Positions 26,694-35,206 of a stretch of 64,000 nt of DNA are shown piece by piece. Source of the DNA: Ochrobactrum teleogrylli. Lineage in GTDB: Bacteria; Pseudomonadota; Alphaproteobacteria; Rhizobiales; Rhizobiaceae. The position numbers were made by a program, and so were the translations under genes. The stretch lies in the NCBI RefSeq assembly GCF_006376685.1, contig NZ_VEWL01000012.1, positions 62,001-126,000 on the forward strand, given 5' to 3'. Under the pieces are notes generated by a model. It saw nothing but the letters and a program-made list of their open reading frames with translations, was not told where the DNA came from and searched no databases. Numbering within the stretch: the first letter of the stretch is position 1; each line of letters opens with the position of its first letter.

Positions 26694-27890
26694 TCAGTGA
26701 ATGATCTTGTCATCCACAAGTCTTCGATATTCGCGACTTGAAATGCCCAGAAGTTCGCCAAATACATATGTCTCGTCTTCGCCGAGCTTCGGTGTCCCGC
26801 GATCGATCGAAGGGTTGTCCGAACGGCTGAACCGTGCGGGTGCTCCAATGGCAGCGCGGACGGTTCCCGTATCGCCTTCCGGCACATCGACAATGGCCCT
26901 GCGAAAACGCAGATGTTGATCTTCGACCAGATCGCGCGCGGTCCATGAAATATGTGCCGCAACACCGTTTTTCTGTAGCGTTTCGACAATGGATTCAGGC
27001 TCGCAACCGGCTAGCCATTGGCCGACGATACCGTCAAGTTCCGCGCGGGCTGCATGACGCTGTTCAGGCGTCGCGAAGCGAGCGGTATTGGCCAGTTCAG
27101 GCTTGTCCATGACGCGCGCCAGCGCCTGCCATTCTATGTCGGTACGCACTGCAAGCGTGATCCAACGATCATGTTCAGCACTGGCATAAACACCATATGG
27201 CGCGCAGATTGCATCTTCATTGCCTAGACGTCCCGGTTCGTGCCCTGCTGCCGCCGCCAGAAAACTCTCTGCAATCATGGAGGTCGCAACTTCTCGCGCC
27301 GCCACGTCGATATGACTGCCAGCACCGGTAAGACGCCGTTTTTGCAACGCGGAAACTGTAGCCAAGGCTGCATTGAGCCCGACAGAATGGTCCATGACAT
27401 GCCGCATTTCGACCGGCGGACCATCGCGATATCCGGTCAGATAACCAAGCCCGCCCCACGCGCCAAACAGGGGCGCGTAACCCGCAAAATGCGAATCCGG
27501 TCCGGTCTGGCCGGACGATGAAATGGAAACCATAACGATATCGCGCTTGATCTCGCGGAGCGCATCGTAACCGAGACCGAGGCGCTGCATCACGCCGGCT
27601 CGAAAACTTTCAGCTGCAATATCCGAGATGGAAACGAGCCGCTTGGCCAGCGCCACACCTTCGGCATGTTTGAGATTGAGCCGAACGGACAGTTTGTTCG
27701 ATGCCACCTGATCAAAGGTCGCCGGGCCAAAGCGGCCATAGACGGCATGTGGCTTGCGGAAAATATCCGGGCGCGCGACGCTTTCGATCTTGATGCATTC
27801 CGCACCGAGCTGCGACAGCATATGCGTACAGAACGGACCGGCGGCGTGGACGGTGAAATCCGCAATTCGGATGCCTTGCAAGGGTTTCAT
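26694..27890 (-). CDS. Class III CoA-transferase, probable catalytic subunit of a pair
   Basis: A 398-residue CaiB/BaiF family protein. It begins LQGIRIADFTVHAAGPFC, has NKLSVRLNLKHAEG, and carries the expected catalytic Asp in VEMRHVMDHSVGLNAAL (about residue 171). Its start overlaps the stop of the next CoA-transferase gene by 4 bases (ATGA-type overlap), the arrangement seen in two-subunit class III enzymes such as BbsEF or SmtAB. I infer a heteromer with the 27887-29074 product acting on a dicarboxylic acid, distinct from the single CoA-transferase at 23755. Confidence 0.83.
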   Translation of the reverse strand: MKPLQGIRIADFTVHAAGPFCTHMLSQLGAECIKIESVARPDIFRKPHAVYGRFGPATFDQVASNKLSVRLNLKHAEGVALAKRLVSISDIAAESFRAGVMQRLGLGYDALREIKRDIVMVSISSSGQTGPDSHFAGYAPLFGAWGGLGYLTGYRDGPPVEMRHVMDHSVGLNAALATVSALQKRRLTGAGSHIDVAAREVATSMIAESFLAAAAGHEPGRLGNEDAICAPYGVYASAEHDRWITLAVRTDIEWQALARVMDKPELANTARFATPEQRHAARAELDGIVGQWLAGCEPESIVETLQKNGVAAHISWTARDLVEDQHLRFRRAIVDVPEGDTGTVRAAIGAPARFSRSDNPSIDRGTPKLGEDETYVFGELLGISSREYRRLVDDKIIH

Positions 27891-29074
27891 ACGCTCGCCC
27901 TCCTGCCTGGACTGGCCCTCTTATCTGAGCTGAATTGTGCCGGTTCGGCCAAAATTTGATCGGCGCCAAGTTCCGGGACCACTCCCGAAAGCGGCAGCGG
28001 ATCTTTACCAAAGCGAAATGGTGCAGTTTGCAATGGCAGATCCTTCAATCCGCCCACATTCAGCCCGGCGAAAATGCCACGCGCCTGCTCGTGCCTTCCC
28101 GAAACAACCTGAGCCGGTGTATTGTAACGCGCCATTGGAACGCCCAGGCGTTGCGCCTGCGCAACCAGTTCTTCCACGAACTGTTCCTTGGCCCATTGCC
28201 GGATATGCCCGTTGATTTCCGGCCCATGCACACTGCGGGCGACCGAATCCGACAATGTGGGGTTCAGTGCCCATTCGGGCCGCCCCATCAATTCGACCAG
28301 ACCTTCCCATTGCCGCTCTTCAAGGGTCAAAAGCTCGACATAACCGTCGGCGCATTCGATCACCCCGCCATAACGAAAGGACCGTGTCGACCGGTGTTCC
28401 AGAGAACCGTCGCCATAGCGCTGGATCGCAAAGGCGCCGACCGCAATATTGGCATCCTGAACCGCCACATCGACAAATTGCCCCTGCCCCGACCAAAGCG
28501 CTGACAGCGCAGCCAACGCGCCCGCAACGCCACCCTGACGTTCAGCGAAATAGCCATGCACCTTGATCGGCGCACGGTCGGGAAACATATTGGCCGACAG
28601 GCCATTGGGCATTAGATAGCCCTCGCCGCCGGCATGGAAGAGATTGACTTCCTCACCCTTCCAGCCCGACTTGGGACCGGCGGCCCCGAAGGGCAGCACG
28701 GAAAGATGCACCAGATGCGGATGACGGGCCGCAATGGAACCCTGATCGAGCCCCCATTGCTGGCGTCGATCCAGTGGCGTGTCATCAATCAGAATACTTG
28801 CCGATGCCACAAGAGCATCGAAATCCATCTGATCCTGCGTATCAGACAGATCAAGCACCACGGACCGCTTGCCAACGGAAAGGCTGGCAAAGAGAGCGCC
28901 CACAGCACTGTCGCCAATGATCGGCGGCACTGTGCGCAATGGGCTGCCCGTGGGCGGCTCGATCAAAATAACCTCTGCCCCCATGGCCTCAAGGAGGCGT
29001 CCGGCATAGGCTCCCGCAACCGTGGAGGAAACCTCCACGACCCGGATACCATGGAGCGGAAGTGCTTGTACCAT
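27887..29074 (-). CDS. Class III CoA-transferase, probable non-catalytic partner
   Basis: A 395-residue CaiB/BaiF family protein starting LHGIRVVEVSSTVAGAYAG. Where active members have a D-x-x-x-G block, it reads VHGYFAERQGGVAGALAAL; alignment by the following Gly places Glu (or Ala) at the catalytic Asp position. It ends VDVAVQDANIAVG-like in the middle and has an unusual C-terminal tail. Its stop overlaps the next CoA-transferase start. Loss of the Asp in one member of an overlapping pair suggests a structural or regulatory subunit. It lies 17 bases downstream of the hot-dog protein gene at 29092. Confidence 0.8.
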   Translation of the reverse strand: MVQALPLHGIRVVEVSSTVAGAYAGRLLEAMGAEVILIEPPTGSPLRTVPPIIGDSAVGALFASLSVGKRSVVLDLSDTQDQMDFDALVASASILIDDTPLDRRQQWGLDQGSIAARHPHLVHLSVLPFGAAGPKSGWKGEEVNLFHAGGEGYLMPNGLSANMFPDRAPIKVHGYFAERQGGVAGALAALSALWSGQGQFVDVAVQDANIAVGAFAIQRYGDGSLEHRSTRSFRYGGVIECADGYVELLTLEERQWEGLVELMGRPEWALNPTLSDSVARSVHGPEINGHIRQWAKEQFVEELVAQAQRLGVPMARYNTPAQVVSGRHEQARGIFAGLNVGGLKDLPLQTAPFRFGKDPLPLSGVVPELGADQILAEPAQFSSDKRASPGRRASV

Positions 29075-29091
29075 GGGGTATTCTCCAAAGA

Positions 29092-30312
29092 TTAGCGAAC
29101 GACAGGCAATCCGAGATCGAGATTCGAACCGTCGAGATGAACGCGAATATTCGGATCACGCGACGGCAGGATCACTGTGGCCAGACCCGGCGTCGTCAGT
29201 TCGCCGCGCTGGTTCTCACCGCTGATTTCGATATCGACCAGTGCATGGCCATCCTTGACATATTTGCGGGTAACCTTGCCGCGGCACCAGGTGCTGTCGC
29301 CCATGGTGTTGAACCGGCGCATTTCGGTACGGCAGCGCTTCAGGAAGGCAGCATCGCCCATCCAGTTGGTGACAAGCGTTGCCATCCAGCTCGAACGCTG
29401 CGGACCGTAGTCGTAAACGCCCGGCACACCGACTTCCTTGGCGGTCGATTCACGGTGATGGCCGATACCGGTATATTCGATACCGCCACCCGCTTCCGGA
29501 TTGCGGAAGAAATGGCCCGGATGTTTCATGGCCGCCATGAACACGACGCCATGCGTGTGGCCGCGACCGCAACCAACGAGGAAGCCCATCGTATCCATCA
29601 GTGAAAGCGGGCCGCGAACGATCGGATCGAGAGACTCTCCCTCCTTCACGTCTTCCCAATAACGCACATTCGCGCCGCGAATATTCTGCGGCTCGCGCAT
29701 GATCGCTTCGTCCAACTCGGCGAATTCATCCGGCGTATATTCGTGGGTCTGAATGTCCTTGTACTTGCCGGTATCACGCGCCGCCTTGCGTTCGTGGCGC
29801 GTGCAGGTGCCAAGGGCGCGTGCCACGAGTTGGCCATGCTGGTTGAAATAGCTTGCCTCGACATATTGCAGCACGAGACGGCCGGAAAATTTTGATTCCT
29901 TTTCCTCGACGCCGACAACACGTTCGATGGCGGAGATGCGGTCGCCCGGACGAATATGACGGAACAGTTCCCAGTCGTTACCGGCATAGAAACCGTGTAC
30001 ACCGGGCAGACCCCAACGGGTACGACCGACCCAGCCAAAAGCCATCGGGAACATCGGATGCGCAACCTGACCGCCGAAACGGCTGTTGCGGCCATATTCC
30101 TGCTCACGGTAAAGCGGATTGAGATCGCCGATACCGTTGCACCAGTTGCGCAACGTGTCGGTGGAAGCATCCTGAAGATACGGACCTTCCGGGCGCAGCT
30201 GCAATCCGATCATGCTGCGTGCAGCCGCAACGGATTCGTCCGTAATACGACCCTCCGCCGGTGCACCACCAACCTCGACCACATTCTTCTTTTCAAGCTC
30301 AATCGTCGTCAC
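29092..30312 (-). CDS. MaoC/FAS1-type double hot-dog dehydratase-hydratase
   Basis: A 406-residue protein with two hot-dog halves. The first contains YLQDASTDTLRNWCNGIGD and HPMFPMAFGW, the second has VRGPLSLMDTMGFLVGCGRG and WMGDAAFLKRC, and a repeat of hot-dog strands ends with TPGLATVILPSRD. It is longer than the hydratase at 25822 and only distantly similar. Proteins of this type hydrate or dehydrate CoA-bound carboxylic acids, often beside class III CoA-transferases. Two copies of the GntR-type palindrome lie in front of its start (30404-30421 and 30513-30524), so it probably heads its own transcript through to 23755. Confidence 0.78.
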   Translation of the reverse strand: MTTIELEKKNVVEVGGAPAEGRITDESVAAARSMIGLQLRPEGPYLQDASTDTLRNWCNGIGDLNPLYREQEYGRNSRFGGQVAHPMFPMAFGWVGRTRWGLPGVHGFYAGNDWELFRHIRPGDRISAIERVVGVEEKESKFSGRLVLQYVEASYFNQHGQLVARALGTCTRHERKAARDTGKYKDIQTHEYTPDEFAELDEAIMREPQNIRGANVRYWEDVKEGESLDPIVRGPLSLMDTMGFLVGCGRGHTHGVVFMAAMKHPGHFFRNPEAGGGIEYTGIGHHRESTAKEVGVPGVYDYGPQRSSWMATLVTNWMGDAAFLKRCRTEMRRFNTMGDSTWCRGKVTRKYVKDGHALVDIEISGENQRGELTTPGLATVILPSRDPNIRVHLDGSNLDLGLPVVR

Positions 30313-30403
30313 TTTATCCTCCTAAAGCCTGGCCTGACTGACACGAAGCACGCGAGCCAGGCCTGCCGCTTCTATCGATCTTTCCAAGATCTCTCCTCAG
30401 TTT

Positions 30404-30421
30404 GTATATTGTGCATTATAT
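30404..30421. promoter_or_regulatory. Degenerate GntR-type operator in front of the hot-dog gene
   Basis: GTATATTGTGCATTATAT is centred on TGCA at 30412-30415 and resembles the palindrome ATAATGCATTAT with an imperfect left arm. It lies about 95 bases upstream of the start at 30312. Confidence 0.45.
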
Positions 30422-30512
30422 TTTGGGTCGTCAATCGCCAAAATGAACGGACCGAACGATTTTCGGCGTATTACCGGGAATTTTTCAAAATTTGCAGCAC
30501 AGCAATCAAAAT

Positions 30513-30524
30513 ATAATGCATTAT
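30513..30524. promoter_or_regulatory. GntR-type operator, perfect copy
   Basis: A perfect 12-base palindrome, ATAATGCATTAT, flanked by AAAAT and TTTAA, is located between the isochorismatase-type gene and the hot-dog gene. Two further perfect copies occur at 39122 and 39310, with degenerate ones at 30404 and 31881. Confidence 0.75.
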
Positions 30525-30561
30525 TTTAATTCGCCAGCTACGCCGAGATACGCATCGCGTA

Positions 30562-31134
30562 TCAGAAGTCTGCGGAGGTCATAATTTTTGAGAATCGGCG
30601 CAGACCGGCCAGCGCAAATTCGTGCTCTTCGCTTGTGGAACCGGCGCAACAGTCTTCAAGCACGACACATTCATAGTCCCGGTCATGGCCCTCGCGCACC
30701 GCAGCCGACACAACGCCATTCGTTGAAACCCCGGCCAGCACCAGACGCCCGATTTCCCTGGCGCTCAACAAAGGGAAAAGCGCGGTGCCGTAAAATGGGC
30801 TGACGCGATGTTTCACAATATCCGCATCGCCCGCTTCGGGCGCAAAATCGGCATAGACTTCGGTACCCCAGCTGCCCAGCTTGAAAATGCCTGCCTTGCG
30901 TGCGCCCGTGAATACGGGGGAGCGTTCGGAGACTTCACGATAATCGGGTGAAAAACCGACGCGGACATAGCCGACCGGCGTGTTCGTCGCACGAGCGCGC
31001 GCAATAGCGCGCTTTGTTGCGCCATAGACGTCCCGCTCCCGCATAAGGGGCACATAGGTTTTCGCACCCGCCCCATCCGGATGAACGAGATCGTTCATCA
31101 TATCCATAACCAGCAACATGCTCTTGAGCGTCAT
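30562..31134 (-). CDS. Isochorismatase-fold hydrolase lacking the usual cysteine
   Basis: A 190-residue isochorismatase-superfamily protein. The first catalytic Asp is in LLVMDMMND and the Lys in DIVKHRVSPF. The motif that normally supplies the nucleophile (G-V-x-T-N-x-C-V) reads LAGVSTNGVVSAAVREG, so the cysteine is missing, as in isochorismatases such as PhzD rather than Cys amidohydrolases. It may hydrolyse an ether or amide bond, or have another role. It is transcribed with the GntR gene upstream (61 bases) and lies inside the CoA-transferase cluster. The substrate is not evident. Confidence 0.83.
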   Translation of the reverse strand: MTLKSMLLVMDMMNDLVHPDGAGAKTYVPLMRERDVYGATKRAIARARATNTPVGYVRVGFSPDYREVSERSPVFTGARKAGIFKLGSWGTEVYADFAPEAGDADIVKHRVSPFYGTALFPLLSAREIGRLVLAGVSTNGVVSAAVREGHDRDYECVVLEDCCAGSTSEEHEFALAGLRRFSKIMTSADF

Positions 31135-31195
31135 TGCGCTACTCCCTTTCCTCTGTGAAAATCATGAGGCTGGGAGCGTAGCAATACTGGTCCTG

Positions 31196-31834
31196 TTAAC
31201 TGGACTTGTAACTTGCCTTGAACTCGTCCCAGCCTGAGCGGATATGAACCCGTAACGACGTAATCAACGCGGCCTCGTCGCGCGCTAGAATGGCTTGCAT
31301 CATGTCCTGATGCTCGTCCCTCGCCCGTCCGATGCGGTTGTCCAACCGGTTGATCAGGTCGAACGGGTATCGCGCCCATAAAGTGCGCACGAATTTCAGC
31401 GTCAGCGGCAATTCGGCGGCAATATAGATGCGCTCGTGAAAGCGATAATTGATCACGCGCACGGCTTCGCGGTCGCCCTTGGCCGACGCTTCCTCGATCT
31501 GGCTTTGCAGCTTGCGCAACTCGTCGATTGCCTCTGTGTTCAAAAGCGGCAGTGCTTTCAGCGCCAGCTTGCACTCCAGCGTCACGCGCAAATCGACGAT
31601 TTCCTCGGTCGCATGGATATCGAGCGGTGCCACAATCGCACCGCGATGCGAATTGCCATCGACAAAACCTTCCGCTTCGAGAAGTTTCATCGCCTCCCGC
31701 ACCGGCGTAATCGACGTGCCTAGCATCTCGGCCAGCTCGACCTGCTTGAGCTTGGAGCCACGCGGGAAACGACCCGAAATGATTCCTTCGCGCAGGAAAT
31801 CGGCAACAAGTTCTTCCTTGGTCTGATATTGCAC
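31196..31834 (-). CDS. GntR-family regulator with FCD effector domain
   Basis: A 212-residue regulator. The winged helix-turn-helix is at the N-terminus (GSKLKQVELAEMLGTSITPVREAMKLLE in total, about residues 26-53). The all-helical FCD domain carries likely metal ligands in NYRFHERIY, ARDEHQDMM and LRVHIRSG. FCD members usually sense carboxylic acids or sugar acids, matching the enzymes around it. A degenerate palindrome lies 47-58 bases upstream of its start and perfect copies lie at the cluster promoters, so I infer that it is the local repressor and autoregulates. Confidence 0.9.
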   Translation of the reverse strand: MQYQTKEELVADFLREGIISGRFPRGSKLKQVELAEMLGTSITPVREAMKLLEAEGFVDGNSHRGAIVAPLDIHATEEIVDLRVTLECKLALKALPLLNTEAIDELRKLQSQIEEASAKGDREAVRVINYRFHERIYIAAELPLTLKFVRTLWARYPFDLINRLDNRIGRARDEHQDMMQAILARDEAALITSLRVHIRSGWDEFKASYKSS

Positions 31835-31880
31835 GCGATTTCCCCTTCAAAAGGCCCTTTGTGATCGAGATACCCCAAAA

Positions 31881-31892
31881 ACCATGCATTAT
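31881..31892. promoter_or_regulatory. Operator-like copy in front of the GntR gene
   Basis: ACCATGCATTAT matches 10 of 12 bases of ATAATGCATTAT and is followed by GCA, giving an overlapping second TGCA. It lies between the lactonase stop (31902) and the GntR start (31834), consistent with autoregulation. Confidence 0.5.
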
Positions 31893-31901
31893 GCAAACAA
31901 T

Positions 31902-32720
31902 TCAGACAGCGGAGACTTTTGGGGCGAGGTCGAGCCTGAACACCGAACCTTGCGGACCGATGCCGGCCTCAGGATAGATATGCGCAACACGCGGATCATG
32001 CGCGGGCAGAACGTGGTCGTCACTCTCTGCCAGTGCGCGTATCTTTTCGTGCCCTGCAATCATGTCGGAAAGGTTGAACGCGACCGAATATGGCACGCCA
32101 CGCTCATATTCCTCGTAGTAATGCAGCGCATCGGACGCGAGAACGACCCAGCCGCGTGCAGTATTGACCCGTACGATCTCCTGGCCCGCGCAATGTCCGC
32201 CAACCCAATGGACGCTGACACCGGGTGCAATTTCTTGATCACGACCATGCAGATTCAGGCGGTCGGCATGCAACAGTCCGACCGTCTGGCAGATCTCATC
32301 CACCTCATAGGCGCGGCGAAACCAGTAGCGTTGCATCCACGGTCCAGTGACATAATGCATTTCTTCCGTCTGAAGATGGAATTTTGCATTCGGAAAGGCG
32401 GCCAGATGGCCTGTGTGATCGTAATGGAGATGGGTCAATATCACGGTATCGACCGTTTCCGGGTCCACACCGCAGGCGCGCAGCACGTCTGGCGGATTGA
32501 CCAGCATGGTATGCCCGTGTTTTTCCGCCTTTTTCGGGTTCATGCCTGTATCGACCGCGATCACGCGGTCGCCACTTCGCAAAAACCAGCAATAAAAGTC
32601 CATCGTCAACGGCGTGGTCGGATCGGTTTCCAGTATGAAATTCTGCCCGCGCTTGCGCCCCGGATTGGTGCCATAACGAATGCCGAAGATTTCGTATTCA
32701 GGGATCATTATTTGCCTCAT
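31902..32720 (-). CDS. Metallo-beta-lactamase-fold lactonase (AttM/AiiA-like)
   Basis: About 270 residues with the dinuclear-zinc signature ILTHLHYDHTGH (about residue 103), later VGGHCAGQE and SDALHYYEEY, and a final PAHDPR. This is the pattern of N-acyl-homoserine lactonase and gamma-butyrolactonase (AttM/BlcC) relatives, which open lactone rings. In this cluster a lactone of a dicarboxylic acid is a more natural substrate than a quorum signal, but that is inference. The given start overlaps the LivF2 stop (ATGA). ATG 32708, with GAGG 6 bases upstream, is an equally good start. Confidence 0.82.
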   Translation of the reverse strand: MRQIMIPEYEIFGIRYGTNPGRKRGQNFILETDPTTPLTMDFYCWFLRSGDRVIAVDTGMNPKKAEKHGHTMLVNPPDVLRACGVDPETVDTVILTHLHYDHTGHLAAFPNAKFHLQTEEMHYVTGPWMQRYWFRRAYEVDEICQTVGLLHADRLNLHGRDQEIAPGVSVHWVGGHCAGQEIVRVNTARGWVVLASDALHYYEEYERGVPYSVAFNLSDMIAGHEKIRALAESDDHVLPAHDPRVAHIYPEAGIGPQGSVFRLDLAPKVSAV

Positions 32721-33457
32721 GCCACAAGATGCTGGCCTGCGCCGAGATAAGCGTCGATGACTTGCTGTCTGGCGGCTTCGCTTTCCAGTTCTTGCTTATG
32801 GTTATGACCGACAATGCGGCCCGAACGCAGAAAATAGATGCGATCGGCAAGGCGCATGGTCATTTGCAGATTCTGCTCGACCAGCACGATGGAGAGATTG
32901 CTTTCGGCGCGAACGGCCGTTAAACGATCGAATACGCGCCTGACCAGCAGCGGTGCGAGACCGAGCGAAGGCTCATCCAGCAGCAACAGCTTCGGTCCGG
33001 CCATCAGGCCGCGTCCGATAGCCAGCATTTGCTGTTCGCCACCGGAAAGCTGCCATGCGGGCCGCTCCACCTTGTTGGCGATTTCCGGGAAAAGGTCGAG
33101 GACGGTGGACATACGGCTTTTGCGTAGACCCGAAGACAGTTGATACCCGCCGAGGACCAGATTTTCGCGCACCGTCAGCGAGCCGACAATCTCGCGCCCT
33201 TCCGGCACATAGACGATACCACGCGCAACGCGTTCCCGCGTGGAAAGGCTGGCTATCGACGCGCCGTCGAAGATGACATCCCCGCTTGCTTTCACAAGAC
33301 CGACCAGTGCCCGCATGACCGAGGTTTTACCGGCACCGTTTGCCCCCAGCAAAGCCACGACCTCACGCGGTCCGACCGTAAAGGAAACTTTTTCCACCGC
33401 CTGCGCGCGCGCACCATAGAAAACCGAAATGTCCTGTACCGAAAGCAGGTCAGTCAT
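32717..33457 (-). CDS. HAAT ABC transporter ATPase, LivF type (system 2)
   Basis: A 246-residue ATPase with Walker A LLGANGAGKTSVM (about residue 37), Q-loop region VPEGREIVGSLTV, signature QLSGGEQQMLAIGRG, Walker B LLLLDEPSLGLAP and LVEQNLQM. It differs in sequence from the system 1 LivF at 19030. It overlaps LivG2 upstream by 8 bases and the lactonase start downstream by 4. It energises uptake together with the permeases at 34217 and 35199 and probably the binding protein at 37845. Confidence 0.9.
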   Translation of the reverse strand: MTDLLSVQDISVFYGARAQAVEKVSFTVGPREVVALLGANGAGKTSVMRALVGLVKASGDVIFDGASIASLSTRERVARGIVYVPEGREIVGSLTVRENLVLGGYQLSSGLRKSRMSTVLDLFPEIANKVERPAWQLSGGEQQMLAIGRGLMAGPKLLLLDEPSLGLAPLLVRRVFDRLTAVRAESNLSIVLVEQNLQMTMRLADRIYFLRSGRIVGHNHKQELESEAARQQVIDAYLGAGQHLVA

Positions 33458-34220
33458 CGTCGCCTCCCAGATAGATGCGGATTACTTCGGGATCGTTACG
33501 CACTTCGTCGGGCGTACCGCTGGCGACGAGTTGGCCGAAATTCAGAACATGGATGCGGTCGCAAAGCGACATGACCAGATCCATATCGTGCTCAACGACA
33601 ACCATGACCAGTTCAGGAGAAACAAGACGTTCCAGGGCGAGCGCCAGATCGCGCGTTTCGGAATTATTGAGCCCGGCAGCCGGTTCATCCAGCAGAAGCA
33701 CCTTCGGCTTGCCGACAATCGCGCGGGCGATCTCCACCAAACGCTGGTTGCCGGGGGGCAATTGCGCCGGGAATTCATCGGCAACATGCGCAAGGCCGAA
33801 GCCTTCCAGTGCCGCGATGGCCTGCCCACGCATTTCCTCGCGTTCGCGATGACCGCGCGACAACGGCAGGAACGCGTTGAGCCAGCCGGATTTGTAATTG
33901 CGCGCAAGGCCCATCATCACATTCTCAACGACAGTCAGATCGGGGCAAAGCGCCACGGTCTGAAAGCTGCGCACGATACCGCGTTCGGCGCGAGCCGCTG
34001 ACGGCATGTTGCAGAGTTCTTCCCCTGCAAATGAGATGGAGCCGCTTTGCGGGCGATAGGCGCCGGCCAGACAATTGAAAAGGCTGGTCTTGCCCGCACC
34101 GTTCGGCCCGATGAGACCGGTTATTTCACCGGCATGAAGCTCGAGGCTCGGCCCCTGCAGAACCTTGATCCCGCCGAACGCAAGTTGAATGTCTTTGGCA
34201 ATCAGGGATGTAGCGGTCAT
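33450..34220 (-). CDS. HAAT ABC transporter ATPase, LivG type (system 2)
   Basis: A 256-residue ATPase with Walker A GLIGPNGAGKTSLFN (about residue 36), RGIVRSFQTVALCPDLTV, an atypical signature LPPGNQRLVEIARAI in place of LSGGxxR, and Walker B VLLLDEPAAGLN with VVEHDMDLVMSLCD. The signature Pro-Pro-Gly-Asn variant occurs in many LivG-like proteins, so it is not by itself evidence of loss of function. It overlaps LivM2 by 4 bases and LivF2 by 8, in one coupled operon. Confidence 0.9.
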   Translation of the reverse strand: MTATSLIAKDIQLAFGGIKVLQGPSLELHAGEITGLIGPNGAGKTSLFNCLAGAYRPQSGSISFAGEELCNMPSAARAERGIVRSFQTVALCPDLTVVENVMMGLARNYKSGWLNAFLPLSRGHREREEMRGQAIAALEGFGLAHVADEFPAQLPPGNQRLVEIARAIVGKPKVLLLDEPAAGLNNSETRDLALALERLVSPELVMVVVEHDMDLVMSLCDRIHVLNFGQLVASGTPDEVRNDPEVIRIYLGGDDD

Positions 34221-35206
34221 TGCCCATGCCTTTCTGCACGACGACGATCAAAAGCTGCCTTCAAGCGCGGTGCGTGATAGCCGATCAAAATCACGGCCAG
34301 CAGAGCGGTACCGTAGAAGACCGGAATCCATGCTCCCTGACTGGCAAGGATTTGCGGAATGAGCGTCAAAAATGCGCCGCCAATCAGGGCCCGACCAAGC
34401 GTCAGTCCATAGAGACTGACCACCGAACCGACCAACAGGAAGATCGATGACCAGAGTGTAAAGCCACTGGGTGAAACCGTTGCGCTGGCATAGGCAAGGG
34501 CTGCGCCCGCCGTCGAAGCCAGAGCGGCACTGATTGCCATGGCACTGATGCGCGCCCAGCCTTTTCTCGTCCCGAAGGCATCGGCGGCGGCAGGATGGGT
34601 GCGAGCCAGAAGCATTGCCATGCCCTGGCGTGACTGGCGAAGCCGCACCAAAACATAAGCACCGGCCAACAGCAGCGCTAGAGCAAAATAATAACGCTGC
34701 ATGTTCAGCGTGCCGAACGGCAGCAGCCATTGTGACACGTAAAGCCCTTCATAGCCGCCGGTCCAGCGATCACCGGCATCAATGATCTCAGGCAGTGCCA
34801 GCGCGAGCGCCATGGTCGTGACTGCAAGATAGATCCCTGAGAGCTTGCGCGACGGCCAGGCAAAGGCAACCCCCAGTCCGGCACCGATGATCACGGCCAG
34901 CGGCAACGAAATCCAGATCGAAATGCCAAAATGCTTTTCCAGAATGGCCACCGCGTAGGCACCTGCCGCCATGAACACGGAATGGCCGATGGAGACTTCG
35001 CCGCCATAGCGGACAAGAAAGCTGACCGAGAGAACGCCGAGGCTATTGGCATAGCAAATGCCGAGAATGAATAGCCAGGACGGCGCGACGATCAAGGGTA
35101 ACACGATGAGGATCAGCGCAAGGATCACAGCTGCCGACCGCCCCCGGAAAAGCAACATCACATCGGACGTGCTATTGTTCTGCGCACGCAGTGGAATGTC
35201 AGACAC
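34217..35206 (-). CDS. HAAT ABC transporter permease, LivM type (system 2)
   Basis: A 329-residue permease with about nine hydrophobic segments. Visible LivM features are YANSLGVLSVSFLVRYGGEVSIGHSVF (in two parts), GIYLAVTTMALALALPEI and LLARTHPAAADAFG as coupling helix. I chose GTG 35206 because GGTGGAGG lies 5 bases upstream and it overlaps the LivH2 stop; the frame is open further upstream to 35230. With LivH2 it forms the channel of the second HAAT system. Confidence 0.87.
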   Translation of the reverse strand: MSDIPLRAQNNSTSDVMLLFRGRSAAVILALILIVLPLIVAPSWLFILGICYANSLGVLSVSFLVRYGGEVSIGHSVFMAAGAYAVAILEKHFGISIWISLPLAVIIGAGLGVAFAWPSRKLSGIYLAVTTMALALALPEIIDAGDRWTGGYEGLYVSQWLLPFGTLNMQRYYFALALLLAGAYVLVRLRQSRQGMAMLLARTHPAAADAFGTRKGWARISAMAISAALASTAGAALAYASATVSPSGFTLWSSIFLLVGSVVSLYGLTLGRALIGGAFLTLIPQILASQGAWIPVFYGTALLAVILIGYHAPRLKAAFDRRRAERHGQ

